Positions 39,911 through 54,100 of a stretch of 64,000 bases of DNA are shown here, piece after piece (position 1 is the stretch's first letter; each line of letters opens with the position of its first letter). The notes under the pieces were generated by a model. That model saw only the letters and a list, made by a program, of their open reading frames with translations. It ran no database searches and was not told the DNA's origin. Source of the DNA: Rhynchopus sp. YZ270_cl-10 (lineage: Eukaryota; Euglenozoa; Diplonemea; Diplonemida; Diplonemidae); NCBI GenBank assembly GCA_964035575.1, contig OZ037836.1, forward strand, positions 1 to 64,000. The letters are read 5' to 3'. The position numbers and the translations under genes are program-made.

Positions 39911-42900
39911 GTGTCTAGCTGACACCCAGCCTGAGTACCCTCTACAAAGGTCTGAAGACCACAAAAAACACCCTATTTTTGACCCTGAAAACATGATTTT
40001 AGCAAATAGGGCAACTAGTTTGGTGATGCAGCGACCGACTCATGGGCCCAGTATGTCCAACAGGGCCATATGTTTGGTAAATTGTACCGGGGGCAAGGGG
40101 ATGTACAAAAAAAAAGTGGATTTTTTACCTTACCAGTAAAAAAATGGCCAAAAATAGGCCAAAAATGGCCATTTTTCGGCCATGTGACCCCCACAGCAAC
40201 CCTATATAGACCCCTAAAAACCTAATACTTTTTTCCCAGCGATGTGTCCTGGGGGCCCTTCGGGCCCCCAGGACACATTGCAACCCCGTTTTTTCAAAAA
40301 GTTGGCCCTACGGGCCAACTTTTTGAGGTGGCCTGTAGGGTGACCCCTTCAAAAAGCTGGAACCCGGATTTTGGGGTCAGGGGTCCGTTTATGCACTTTT
40401 ATGTATAAAAAAATGTCTGGGGCGAGAAAATGCAAATTTTTGCCTGCAAACACACTGCATACTACTACAGGACCATATTCCATCTTATCAGGAAAAATTT
40501 CGGAGGTGTTAGTCATAAAAACAATTTAAAATTTTTTGAAAAAACATGAGATCTGGATAAAAGTTTTGACTGTACCTGTGGAAGGTGGGATTTTGCCTGT
40601 GTTTTGACTTTTTTTTTCAGTAAATAAACTTCTACTCATCTCCGGAGGCCGTCCGAGGTCGCAATTAACTCATTTTGACAATTTAGGGCCATATACCGCC
40701 CGTTTTTTCAAAAAGTTGAAAATTTTGGCCCCCAGGATTGGGTACAGCGTGTACTGAACCCAGATTTTCGAAAAATCTCAACTTTTGAAATTGGTCACTT
40801 ATGGCAGCATGTATCTGACACCCAATTTTGACTTTTCCCGTGAATCCATTTTGGTGCATATACACTATCTGGCACCCCTGAGTCCATTGCGGGGTCGTTT
40901 TTCCAAAACGTCGACCGGACTAATACCTAATATGACCCTGGGTATAGCGTACCGTCTCAGAAACACCCCAAAATCAGTGTTTTTGAAGGGTTGTCACAGC
41001 TAAAATCGATGAAAAAATGTCAAAATCACTTTCCCGTGACCCAATAGCGTGAAATATGGCCCATGTGGGCCCCCAGGACCTATAACACCCCCAATCGGTC
41101 GAAACCATGCATATTTTACACCCCCAGATACATGTGCCCATGGGGTGCCAGACCCCAAAATCATGATTTTTTCATGATTTTTGGCCGGATGCACTGACCA
41201 GCAGGGCCATACCGTCTACCGGGGCAACCATATTTTTGAAAACTCGGCCTTGCATAGGGCCCAGTATGTCCCACAGGGTATATTGCCCCAGTATCAGGTC
41301 CCCGCACAAGCCAAACCAATATTTTAAAATTGATTTTTTTGAAAAAAATATTTTTCAAAAAAAATCGTGATTTTTGGGATTTTGGTGATTTTTACAGTTT
41401 TGCACACCCTGAAAATCGGTTTTTTCGGCTCCGCAGGTGAAATATCGACATAATTTAGGTATGTTATGTGCATAATATACCCATTAGAGCCCATTCAAGT
41501 CACATTCCGACCATTTTTCCTGAAAAGGAGCTCCAGTCTCAGTGTCTTGCTGAGATCCCGCCTTAATTCCCGCTACACAATTTCACAGCTCCAGTCTGAG
41601 CGTCTCGCTGAGATCCCGCCTTAATTCCCGCTACACAATTTCACGGCTCCAGTCTGAGCGTCTCGCTGAGATCCCGCCTTAATTCCCGCTACACAATTTC
41701 ACGGCTCCAGTCTGAGCGTCTCGCTGAGATCCCGCCTTAATTCCCGCTACACAACTTCACAGTGTCTAGCTGACACCCAGCCTGAGTACCCTCTACAAAG
41801 GTCTGAAGACCACAAAAAACACCCTATTTTTGACCCTGAAAACATGATTTTAGCAAATAGGGCAACTAGTTTGGTGATGCAGCGACCGACTCATGGGCCC
41901 AGTATGTCCAACAGGGCCATATGTTTGGTAAATTGTACCGGGGGCAAGGGGATGTACAAAAAAAAAGTGGATTTTTTACCTTACCAGTAAAAAAATGGCC
42001 AAAAATAGGCCAAAAATGGCCATTTTTCGGCCATGTGACCCCCACAGCAACCCTATATAGACCCCTAAAAACCTAATACTTTTTTCCCAGCGATGTGTCC
42101 TGGGGGCCCTTCGGGCCCCCAGGACACATTGCAACCCCGTTTTTTCAAAAAGTTGGCCCTACGGGCCAACTTTTTGAGGTGGCCTGTAGGGTGACCCCTT
42201 CAAAAAGCTGGAACCCGGATTTTGGGGTCAGGGGTCCGTTTATGCACTTTTATGTATAAAAAAATGTCTGGGGCGAGAAAATGCAAATTTTTGCCTGCAA
42301 ACACACTGCATACTACTACAGGACCATATTCCATCTTATCAGGAAAAATTTCGGAGGTGTTAGTCATAAAAACAATTTAAAATTTTTTGAAAAAACATGA
42401 GATCTGGATAAAAGTTTTGACTGTACCTGTGGAAGGTGGGATTTTGCCTGTGTTTTGACTTTTTTTTTCAGTAAATAAACTTCTACTCATCTCCGGAGGC
42501 CGTCCGAGGTCGCAATTAACTCATTTTGACAATTTAGGGCCATATACCGCCCGTTTTTTCAAAAAGTTGAAAATTTTGGCCCCCAGGATTGGGTACAGCG
42601 TGTACTGAACCCAGATTTTCGAAAAATCTCAACTTTTGAAATTGGTCACTTATGGCAGCATGTATCTGACACCCAATTTTGACTTTTCCCGTGAATCCAT
42701 TTTGGTGCATATACACTATCTGGCACCCCTGAGTCCATTGCGGGGTCGTTTTTCCAAAACGTCGACCGGACTAATACCTAATATGACCCTGGGTATAGCG
42801 TACCGTCTCAGAAACACCCCAAAATCAGTGTTTTTGAAGGGTTGTCACAGCTAAAATCGATGAAAAAATGTCAAAATCACTTTCCCGTGACCCAATAGCG

Positions 42901-45900
42901 TGAAATATGGCCCATGTGGGCCCCCAGGACCTATAACACCCCCAATCGGTCGAAACCATGCATATTTTACACCCCCAGATACATGTGCCCATGGGGTGCC
43001 AGACCCCAAAATCATGATTTTTTCATGATTTTTGGCCGGATGCACTGACCAGCAGGGCCATACCGTCTACCGGGGCAACCATATTTTTGAAAACTCGGCC
43101 TTGCATAGGGCCCAGTATGTCCCACAGGGTATATTGCCCCAGTATCAGGTCCCCGCACAAGCCAAACCAATATTTTAAAATTGATTTTTTTGAAAAAAAT
43201 ATTTTTCAAAAAAAATCGTGATTTTTGGGATTTTGGTGATTTTTACAGTTTTGCACACCCTGAAAATCGGTTTTTTCGGCTCCGCAGGTGAAATATCGAC
43301 ATAATTTAGGTATGTTATGTGCATAATATACCCATTAGAGCCCATTCAAGTCACATTCCGACCATTTTTCCTGAAAAGGAGCTCCAGTCTCAGTGTCTTG
43401 CTGAGATCCCGCCTTAATTCCCGCTACACAATTTCACAGCTCCAGTCTGAGCGTCTCGCTGAGATCCCGCCTTAATTCCCGCTACACAATTTCACGGCTC
43501 CAGTCTGAGCGTCTCGCTGAGATCCCGCCTTAATTCCCGCTACACAATTTCACGGCTCCAGTCTGAGCGTCTCGCTGAGATCCCGCCTTAATTCCCGCTA
43601 CACAACTTCACAGTGTCTAGCTGACACCCAGCCTGAGTACCCTCTACAAAGGTCTGAAGACCACAAAAAACACCCTATTTTTGACCCTGAAAACATGATT
43701 TTAGCAAATAGGGCAACTAGTTTGGTGATGCAGCGACCGACTCATGGGCCCAGTATGTCCAACAGGGCCATATGTTTGGTAAATTGTACCGGGGGCAAGG
43801 GGATGTACAAAAAAAAAGTGGATTTTTTACCTTACCAGTAAAAAAATGGCCAAAAATAGGCCAAAAATGGCCATTTTTCGGCCATGTGACCCCCACAGCA
43901 ACCCTATATAGACCCCTAAAAACCTAATACTTTTTTCCCAGCGATGTGTCCTGGGGGCCCTTCGGGCCCCCAGGACACATTGCAACCCCGTTTTTTCAAA
44001 AAGTTGGCCCTACGGGCCAACTTTTTGAGGTGGCCTGTAGGGTGACCCCTTCAAAAAGCTGGAACCCGGATTTTGGGGTCAGGGGTCCGTTTATGCACTT
44101 TTATGTATAAAAAAATGTCTGGGGCGAGAAAATGCAAATTTTTGCCTGCAAACACACTGCATACTACTACAGGACCATATTCCATCTTATCAGGAAAAAT
44201 TTCGGAGGTGTTAGTCATAAAAACAATTTAAAATTTTTTGAAAAAACATGAGATCTGGATAAAAGTTTTGACTGTACCTGTGGAAGGTGGGATTTTGCCT
44301 GTGTTTTGACTTTTTTTTTCAGTAAATAAACTTCTACTCATCTCCGGAGGCCGTCCGAGGTCGCAATTAACTCATTTTGACAATTTAGGGCCATATACCG
44401 CCCGTTTTTTCAAAAAGTTGAAAATTTTGGCCCCCAGGATTGGGTACAGCGTGTACTGAACCCAGATTTTCGAAAAATCTCAACTTTTGAAATTGGTCAC
44501 TTATGGCAGCATGTATCTGACACCCAATTTTGACTTTTCCCGTGAATCCATTTTGGTGCATATACACTATCTGGCACCCCTGAGTCCATTGCGGGGTCGT
44601 TTTTCCAAAACGTCGACCGGACTAATACCTAATATGACCCTGGGTATAGCGTACCGTCTCAGAAACACCCCAAAATCAGTGTTTTTGAAGGGTTGTCACA
44701 GCTAAAATCGATGAAAAAATGTCAAAATCACTTTCCCGTGACCCAATAGCGTGAAATATGGCCCATGTGGGCCCCCAGGACCTATAACACCCCCAATCGG
44801 TCGAAACCATGCATATTTTACACCCCCAGATACATGTGCCCATGGGGTGCCAGACCCCAAAATCATGATTTTTTCATGATTTTTGGCCGGATGCACTGAC
44901 CAGCAGGGCCATACCGTCTACCGGGGCAACCATATTTTTGAAAACTCGGCCTTGCATAGGGCCCAGTATGTCCCACAGGGTATATTGCCCCAGTATCAGG
45001 TCCCCGCACAAGCCAAACCAATATTTTAAAATTGATTTTTTTGAAAAAAATATTTTTCAAAAAAAATCGTGATTTTTGGGATTTTGGTGATTTTTACAGT
45101 TTTGCACACCCTGAAAATCGGTTTTTTCGGCTCCGCAGGTGAAATATCGACATAATTTAGGTATGTTATGTGCATAATATACCCATTAGAGCCCATTCAA
45201 GTCACATTCCGACCATTTTTCCTGAAAAGGAGCTCCAGTCTCAGTGTCTTGCTGAGATCCCGCCTTAATTCCCGCTACACAATTTCACAGCTCCAGTCTG
45301 AGCGTCTCGCTGAGATCCCGCCTTAATTCCCGCTACACAATTTCACGGCTCCAGTCTGAGCGTCTCGCTGAGATCCCGCCTTAATTCCCGCTACACAATT
45401 TCACGGCTCCAGTCTGAGCGTCTCGCTGAGATCCCGCCTTAATTCCCGCTACACAACTTCACAGTGTCTAGCTGACACCCAGCCTGAGTACCCTCTACAA
45501 AGGTCTGAAGACCACAAAAAACACCCTATTTTTGACCCTGAAAACATGATTTTAGCAAATAGGGCAACTAGTTTGGTGATGCAGCGACCGACTCATGGGC
45601 CCAGTATGTCCAACAGGGCCATATGTTTGGTAAATTGTACCGGGGGCAAGGGGATGTACAAAAAAAAAGTGGATTTTTTACCTTACCAGTAAAAAAATGG
45701 CCAAAAATAGGCCAAAAATGGCCATTTTTCGGCCATGTGACCCCCACAGCAACCCTATATAGACCCCTAAAAACCTAATACTTTTTTCCCAGCGATGTGT
45801 CCTGGGGGCCCTTCGGGCCCCCAGGACACATTGCAACCCCGTTTTTTCAAAAAGTTGGCCCTACGGGCCAACTTTTTGAGGTGGCCTGTAGGGTGACCCC

Positions 45901-48900
45901 TTCAAAAAGCTGGAACCCGGATTTTGGGGTCAGGGGTCCGTTTATGCACTTTTATGTATAAAAAAATGTCTGGGGCGAGAAAATGCAAATTTTTGCCTGC
46001 AAACACACTGCATACTACTACAGGACCATATTCCATCTTATCAGGAAAAATTTCGGAGGTGTTAGTCATAAAAACAATTTAAAATTTTTTGAAAAAACAT
46101 GAGATCTGGATAAAAGTTTTGACTGTACCTGTGGAAGGTGGGATTTTGCCTGTGTTTTGACTTTTTTTTTCAGTAAATAAACTTCTACTCATCTCCGGAG
46201 GCCGTCCGAGGTCGCAATTAACTCATTTTGACAATTTAGGGCCATATACCGCCCGTTTTTTCAAAAAGTTGAATATTTTGGCCCCCAGGATTGGGTACAG
46301 CGTGTACTGAACCCAGATTTTCGAAAAATCTCAACTTTTGAAATTGGTCACTTATGGCAGCATGTATCTGACACCCAATTTTGACTTTTCCCGTGAATCC
46401 ATTTTGGTGCATATACACTATCTGGCACCCCTGAGTCCATTGCGGGGTCGTTTTTCCAAAACGTCGACCGGACTAATACCTAATATGACCCTGGGTATAG
46501 CGTACCGTCTCAGAAACACCCCAAAATCAGTGTTTTTGAAGGGTTGTCACAGCTAAAATCGATGAAAAAATGTCAAAATCACTTTCCCGTGACCCAATAG
46601 CGTGAAATATGGCCCATGTGGGCCCCCAGGACCTATAACACCCCCAATCGGTCGAAACCATGCATATTTTACACCCCCAGATACATGTGCCCATGGGGTG
46701 CCAGACCCCAAAATCATGATTTTTTCATGATTTTTGGCCGGATGCACTGACCAGCAGGGCCATACCGTCTACCGGGGCAACCATATTTTTGAAAACTCGG
46801 CCTTGCATAGGGCCCAGTATGTCCCACAGGGTATATTGCCCCAGTATCAGGTCCCCGCACAAGCCAAACCAATATTTTAAAATTGATTTTTTTGAAAAAA
46901 ATATTTTTCAAAAAAAATCGTGATTTTTGGGATTTTGGTGATTTTTACAGTTTTGCACACCCTGAAAATCGGTTTTTTCGGCTCCGCAGGTGAAATATCG
47001 ACATAATTTAGGTATGTTATGTGCATAATATACCCATTAGAGCCCATTCAAGTCACATTCCGACCATTTTTCCTGAAAAGGAGCTCCAGTCTCAGTGTCT
47101 TGCTGAGATCCCGCCTTAATTCCCGCTACACAATTTCACAGCTCCAGTCTGAGCGTCTCGCTGAGATCCCGCCTTAATTCCCGCTACACAATTTCACGGC
47201 TCCAGTCTGAGCGTCTCGCTGAGATCCCGCCTTAATTCCCGCTACACAATTTCACGGCTCCAGTCTGAGCGTCTCGCTGAGATCCCGCCTTAATTCCCGC
47301 TACACAACTTCACAGTGTCTAGCTGACACCCAGCCTGAGTACCCTCTACAAAGGTCTGAAGACCACAAAAAACACCCTATTTTTGACCCTGAAAACATGA
47401 TTTTAGCAAATAGGGCAACTAGTTTGGTGATGCAGCGACCGACTCATGGGCCCAGTATGTCCAACAGGGCCATATGTTTGGTAAATTGTACCGGGGGCAA
47501 GGGGATGTACAAAAAAAAAGTGGATTTTTTACCTTACCAGTAAAAAAATGGCCAAAAATAGGCCAAAAATGGCCATTTTTCGGCCATGTGACCCCCACAG
47601 CAACCCTATATAGACCCCTAAAAACCTAATACTTTTTTCCCAGCGATGTGTCCTGGGGGCCCTTCGGGCCCCCAGGACACATTGCAACCCCGTTTTTTCA
47701 AAAAGTTGGCCCTACGGGCCAACTTTTTGAGGTGGCCTGTAGGGTGACCCCTTCAAAAAGCTGGAACCCGGATTTTGGGGTCAGGGGTCCGTTTATGCAC
47801 TTTTATGTATAAAAAAATGTCTGGGGCGAGAAAATGCAAATTTTTGCCTGCAAACACACTGCATACTACTACAGGACCATATTCCATCTTATCAGGAAAA
47901 ATTTCGGAGGTGTTAGTCATAAAAACAATTTAAAATTTTTTGAAAAAACATGAGATCTGGATAAAAGTTTTGACTGTACCTGTGGAAGGTGGGATTTTGC
48001 CTGTGTTTTGACTTTTTTTTTCAGTAAATAAACTTCTACTCATCTCCGGAGGCCGTCCGAGGTCGCAATTAACTCATTTTGACAATTTAGGGCCATATAC
48101 CGCCCGTTTTTTCAAAAAGTTGAAAATTTTGGCCCCCAGGATTGGGTACAGCGTGTACTGAACCCAGATTTTCGAAAAATCTCAACTTTTGAAATTGGTC
48201 ACTTATGGCAGCATGTATCTGACACCCAATTTTGACTTTTCCCGTGAATCCATTTTGGTGCATATACACTATCTGGCACCCCTGAGTCCATTGCGGGGTC
48301 GTTTTTCCAAAACGTCGACCGGACTAATACCTAATATGACCCTGGGTATAGCGTACCGTCTCAGAAACACCCCAAAATCAGTGTTTTTGAAGGGTTGTCA
48401 CAGCTAAAATCGATGAAAAAATGTCAAAATCACTTTCCCGTGACCCAATAGCGTGAAATATGGCCCATGTGGGCCCCCAGGACCTATAACACCCCCAATC
48501 GGTCGAAACCATGCATATTTTACACCCCCAGATACATGTGCCCATGGGGTGCCAGACCCCAAAATCATGATTTTTTCATGATTTTTGGCCGGATGCACTG
48601 ACCAGCAGGGCCATACCGTCTACCGGGGCAACCATATTTTTGAAAACTCGGCCTTGCATAGGGCCCAGTATGTCCCACAGGGTATATTGCCCCAGTATCA
48701 GGTCCCCGCACAAGCCAAACCAATATTTTAAAATTGATTTTTTTGAAAAAAATATTTTTCAAAAAAAATCGTGATTTTTGGGATTTTGGTGATTTTTACA
48801 GTTTTGCACACCCTGAAAATCGGTTTTTTCGGCTCCGCAGGTGAAATATCGACATAATTTAGGTATGTTATGTGCATAATATACCCATTAGAGCCCATTC

Positions 48901-51145
48901 AAGTCACATTCCGACCATTTTTCCTGAAAAGGAGCTCCAGTCTCAGTGTCTTGCTGAGATCCCGCCTTAATTCCCGCTACACAATTTCACAGCTCCAGTC
49001 TGAGCGTCTCGCTGAGATCCCGCCTTAATTCCCGCTACACAATTTCACGGCTCCAGTCTGAGCGTCTCGCTGAGATCCCGCCTTAATTCCCGCTACACAA
49101 TTTCACGGCTCCAGTCTGAGCGTCTCGCTGAGATCCCGCCTTAATTCCCGCTACACAACTTCACAGTGTCTAGCTGACACCCAGCCTGAGTACCCTCTAC
49201 AAAGGTCTGAAGACCACAAAAAACACCCTATTTTTGACCCTGAAAACATGATTTTAGCAAATAGGGCAACTAGTTTGGTGATGCAGCGACCGACTCATGG
49301 GCCCAGTATGTCCAACAGGGCCATATGTTTGGTAAATTGTACCGGGGGCAAGGGGATGTACAAAAAAAAAGTGGATTTTTTACCTTACCAGTAAAAAAAT
49401 GGCCAAAAATAGGCCAAAAATGGCCATTTTTCGGCCATGTGACCCCCACAGCAACCCTATATAGACCCCTAAAAACCTAATACTTTTTTCCCAGCGATGT
49501 GTCCTGGGGGCCCTTCGGGCCCCCAGGACACATTGCAACCCCGTTTTTTCAAAAAGTTGGCCCTACGGGCCAACTTTTTGAGGTGGCCTGTAGGGTGACC
49601 CCTTCAAAAAGCTGGAACCCGGATTTTGGGGTCAGGGGTCCGTTTATGCACTTTTATGTATAAAAAAATGTCTGGGGCGAGAAAATGCAAATTTTTGCCT
49701 GCAAACACACTGCATACTACTACAGGACCATATTCCATCTTATCAGGAAAAATTTCGGAGGTGTTAGTCATAAAAACAATTTAAAATTTTTTGAAAAAAC
49801 ATGAGATCTGGATAAAAGTTTTGACTGTACCTGTGGAAGGTGGGATTTTGCCTGTGTTTTGACTTTTTTTTTCAGTAAATAAACTTCTACTCATCTCCGG
49901 AGGCCGTCCGAGGTCGCAATTAACTCATTTTGACAATTTAGGGCCATATACCGCCCGTTTTTTCAAAAAGTTGAAAATTTTGGCCCCCAGGATTGGGTAC
50001 AGCGTGTACTGAACCCAGATTTTCGAAAAATCTCAACTTTTGAAATTGGTCACTTATGGCAGCATGTATCTGACACCCAATTTTGACTTTTCCCGTGAAT
50101 CCATTTTGGTGCATATACACTATCTGGCACCCCTGAGTCCATTGCGGGGTCGTTTTTCCAAAACGTCGACCGGACTAATACCTAATATGACCCTGGGTAT
50201 AGCGTACCGTCTCAGAAACACCCCAAAATCAGTGTTTTTGAAGGGTTGTCACAGCTAAAATCGATGAAAAAATGTCAAAATCACTTTCCCGTGACCCAAT
50301 AGCGTGAAATATGGCCCATGTGGGCCCCCAGGACCTATAACACCCCCAATCGGTCGAAACCATGCATATTTTACACCCCCAGATACATGTGCCCATGGGG
50401 TGCCAGACCCCAAAATCATGATTTTTTCATGATTTTTGGCCGGATGCACTGACCAGCAGGGCCATACCGTCTACCGGGGCAACCATATTTTTGAAAACTC
50501 GGCCTTGCATAGGGCCCAGTATGTCCCACAGGGTATATTGCCCCAGTATCAGGTCCCCGCACAAGCCAAACCAATATTTTAAAATTGATTTTTTTGAAAA
50601 AAATATTTTTCAAAAAAAATCGTGATTTTTGGGATTTTGGTGATTTTTACAGTTTTGCACACCCTGAAAATCGGTTTTTTCGGCTCCGCAGGTGAAATAT
50701 CGACATAATTTAGGTATGTTATGTGCATAATATACCCATTAGAGCCCATTCAAGTCACATTCCGACCATTTTTCCTGAAAAGGAGCTCCAGTCTCAGTGT
50801 CTTGCTGAGATCCCGCCTTAATTCCCGCTACACAATTTCACAGCTCCAGTCTGAGCGTCTCGCTGAGATCCCGCCTTAATTCCCGCTACACAATTTCACG
50901 GCTCCAGTCTGAGCGTCTCGCTGAGATCCCGCCTTAATTCCCGCTACACAATTTCACGGCTCCAGTCTGAGCGTCTCGCTGAGATCCCGCCTTAATTCCC
51001 GCTACACAACTTCACAGTGTCTAGCTGACACCCAGCCTGAGTACCCTCTACAAAGGTCTGAAGACCACAAAAAACACCCTATTTTTGACCCTGAAAACAT
51101 GATTTTAGCAAATAGGGCAACTAGTTTGGTGATGCAGCGACCGAC

Positions 51146-54100
51146 TCATGGGCCCAGTATGTCCACAAACCCGCAAACCCGCAAACCCGCAAACCCGCAA
51201 ACCCGCATTTCACCCTCATCATACCTCTCTGTGTTTAAGACAAACTCTGTGCTCTGCCCTGTAGTACCTTCAGGAGGAGTGGGGAGCCCAAGATCTTCCA
51301 TTGAAGTCTTAACGTTCGCTTCCTTAAGGAGCCGTTGCATGTCTAGCAAAGCTTTACGCTTCTCTTTAGGGTAGATGTGGTTGCTTGGTACTGCTTCCTC
51401 CCGTTCCTGCCTTTTTACTCTGTCCAAAGGTGGCGCACACAGCTCAAACTCATACTCTGCCCACGCCTTTGCAACGTCTTCTGCAGTGGTCATGTAGTTT
51501 ATTATTATCATTGCAAACGTAAAACGGATGGCACGTGAGGACAGTGTTGTATTGATGCACTCTTTCAGGGCGTTACGCAAGATTGCCCCATCATGGATAA
51601 GCCCCATTTCTGCTGCAGCTGCATAAAATGTAGGATGAACAACGGAGCCTATGGTTCTCAGCTCTTCAAAGCTGCATGATCCACGCTTGCACAGAAGAAG
51701 TAGACGGAGACAGTGCAACTCCTTATCCTTTACAGGGGCCCAGTACATCCTGCCGATTGAGAGGCCTTCTCCTTCATTTCTTTTTGAGTGAGGGCCAGGT
51801 TTATAGCAGCCTTCTTCCTCGCACCACCCATATCCCGGTCTCAGCTGCCATTCCTTCTTTTCTCTGGGGTAAGAAAAGAATTCTGGGACATCATTGTAAA
51901 GTAGTTTGTCAAAGCCTTTGTAGGCTTCATGTGCTGGAATGCCTTCACGATGCTTCTTGCATCTTTCATTTGCTTCGAAAAAGGCAAGGAGTGTACTTTT
52001 GGATTTTGCAGCCGCATCCCTTCTCCTTGAGTCATCACCATAATTCTTTAAAGGAAAGTACACCCTCTGCTCATCTTCGAGGTGGATGTGGAGTCTCTGC
52101 ACTCCTGGGTAAATCCGCACCATCTTTGTTCCGAGTAGGTACCCACAAGCATCAGCCGCAGTCAAACAATGTGCCTTCAGAAACCTCATAATGCTCCCAG
52201 TGGTCGTGGTCGTTGTTGTGGTTTTTGCTTCTGATGGCCCTCCTTTATGCTTTGTATCTTCCTTTATCACACCATCTACCTCATTCTCCCCCTTGAATAA
52301 GTATTTGAACAAATATTTAGCAGCAAGAATCCCGCGCACTGCCTCAATGTTGATGTGGCACTGGTACTTGAGGAGAAGATACGCATTGTAGGGAACCACC
52401 CACCTGTTGTTCCTCTGGTTTGGGTGAGTAGTTTCCCCTGGGTGTTTTTCTTTCCATTTCTTCACAACGTCTGGATCCACATAAGACAGTATCCCATGAT
52501 CCCTTCTTATGACAAAGGCGTAGCCATCATTGCCAGAGGTGGTGAAATCTCTGAAGTCCTTGGGGAAGTTGGACTTGCAATATTTGCACTTTCCATCCTT
52601 TCCCTTCTGTAGACAGGGAGAGCCTCTATTTTTAAGGCAGTCATTGTGCATGAGGTACTCGCTTACAGCTTTGTAGAGGTTAGGATGTGTTTCTGGGTCC
52701 GGGAGCTCAGCATGCACGATGTGGTCGATGTTGAACGGGTCCTTAGGTGACGTTTTATTGTTGTTCCAAAGGATTGCGTGGCAGTGAGGGAGCCCTCTCT
52801 TCTGGTACTCGGTCACCATCACCATTGCAATATTTTGTCCAAGAACATTCTTTTTGCGTATGTCGTCCACAAGTTCCTTGACTTTTAAGTCGAACACACG
52901 GTGAACAAGCTCCGGACGGTCGAGGGCCGTTTCTCCTTCGAGAAGATTGGATTGTATCTCCTCCCACATCGGGTTGCATGTCATTGTGAGAAAGAAATCA
53001 GCTTTCCCATACTTTGCGTATATTGCAAGTGTGTCGTTGAGTAATTGTGCCCTCGCAGCTACTCCTCTCTCAAATGAAGAAGGCATAGAGATTTCGTTTG
53101 TCGGTGGAATCTGTTTCCCAGAGGTGATGTCTTTCTTGGAGGCGTAGCCCATTCCCCTTCCAACAATATGGTATTTCAGTCGCTGATACATGCCACGCAT
53201 CGCCATGTCGATGAAGAACTGCTGTGTCAGCGTTCCATGCATGAGCAGGGGGTTGTAGGACAACGGGTCTTTGCTGCTGTTCGGACGGTGGTGCATGAGA
53301 TATGTTGCGTACTGCTTTGCTGAGATGAATGTTGAAGATGGTGTCGTTTCAGCTAGGTTAGTAGCGTTGCGAAGAACCTCATGCATTGAGTCCACAGCTC
53401 TGTCTTCTTCTGCACAACGTTCCCATCCACCATTCCACTCTTCAGGGTCTACCTGCATCGCATCATCCTTTTCACCGCTGTTGAGCGCTTCAGGGTTTGG
53501 TGCTGTTGGTTCAGGGTTGTTCGTGTTTTGGGCATCATCATCATCATCATCATCACTGTCAGATGCAGCTCCGCGGTTCACCACCCTGTGAGGCATCTTC
53601 AGGCGGAACCCATTATTCTCGGTGGGATTCAGATGGGCTAATGGATATGAAAGCAGTTCATAGAGTTGGTTAAAGTCATCAATGATGATTGGTGCGTTCC
53701 ACTTTGGATCCTTACCCCCATTTTCAGCACACGTAAACATTGGGTACACAGTAAATTTGCGCTCTGCAGGTGCGGCTTCATCGATGGTGTAGAACATCTT
53801 AACAGCACCCTTTGCCTCATCGGTTGTATATTCTGACCCTGTCTTGCTTGCCAGGACTTCATGGAAGTCAATCCTCATCTTCTTCAGCTCATCCTCGCGA
53901 CCCTTATACTGCTGTGAAATTGCTTTGAACTTTGCTGCAAATGCATTGTCTCCAAGAAGAAGATGACACTTCTCAGCAAGACCAAGAAGATTGTCAGGGA
54001 GGACCCCTCCAGTCATGCTTTTTTTATTGTCTGTGCTGCTGACGTTTGGATCAACAAACCAGGACTCTGTGAGAGCATCGTCATAAAAGCCATTGAATTT

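Larger units (their letters stand above)
20058..51165. repeat. 1,851-bp macrosatellite, right block (rest of unit 5, units 6-21, partial unit 22)
   Basis: The block resumes with the 9-bp target duplication and completes unit 5, whose length without the insert is exactly 1,851 bp. Units then start at 20737, 22639, 24490, 26341, 28192, 30043, 31894, 33745, 35596, 37447, 39298, 41207, 43058, 44909, 46760 and 48611, with a 704-bp partial unit at 50462-51165. Two units are longer: 20737 (1,902 bp, one extra 58-bp repeat and the same 7 missing bases as unit 3) and 39298 (1,909 bp, one extra 58-bp repeat). A single A-to-T change marks units 9 (27706) and 19 (46274). Otherwise the units look identical by eye. 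The block ends abruptly at 51165, inside a unit, against a reverse-oriented 8-bp array. Confidence 0.97.

Noticed and set aside
6138-50613. Repeated 60-72-codon open frames in every satellite unit
   Set aside because: They are identical only because the DNA is copied. They overlap on both strands, have no motifs and show no sign of coding selection.
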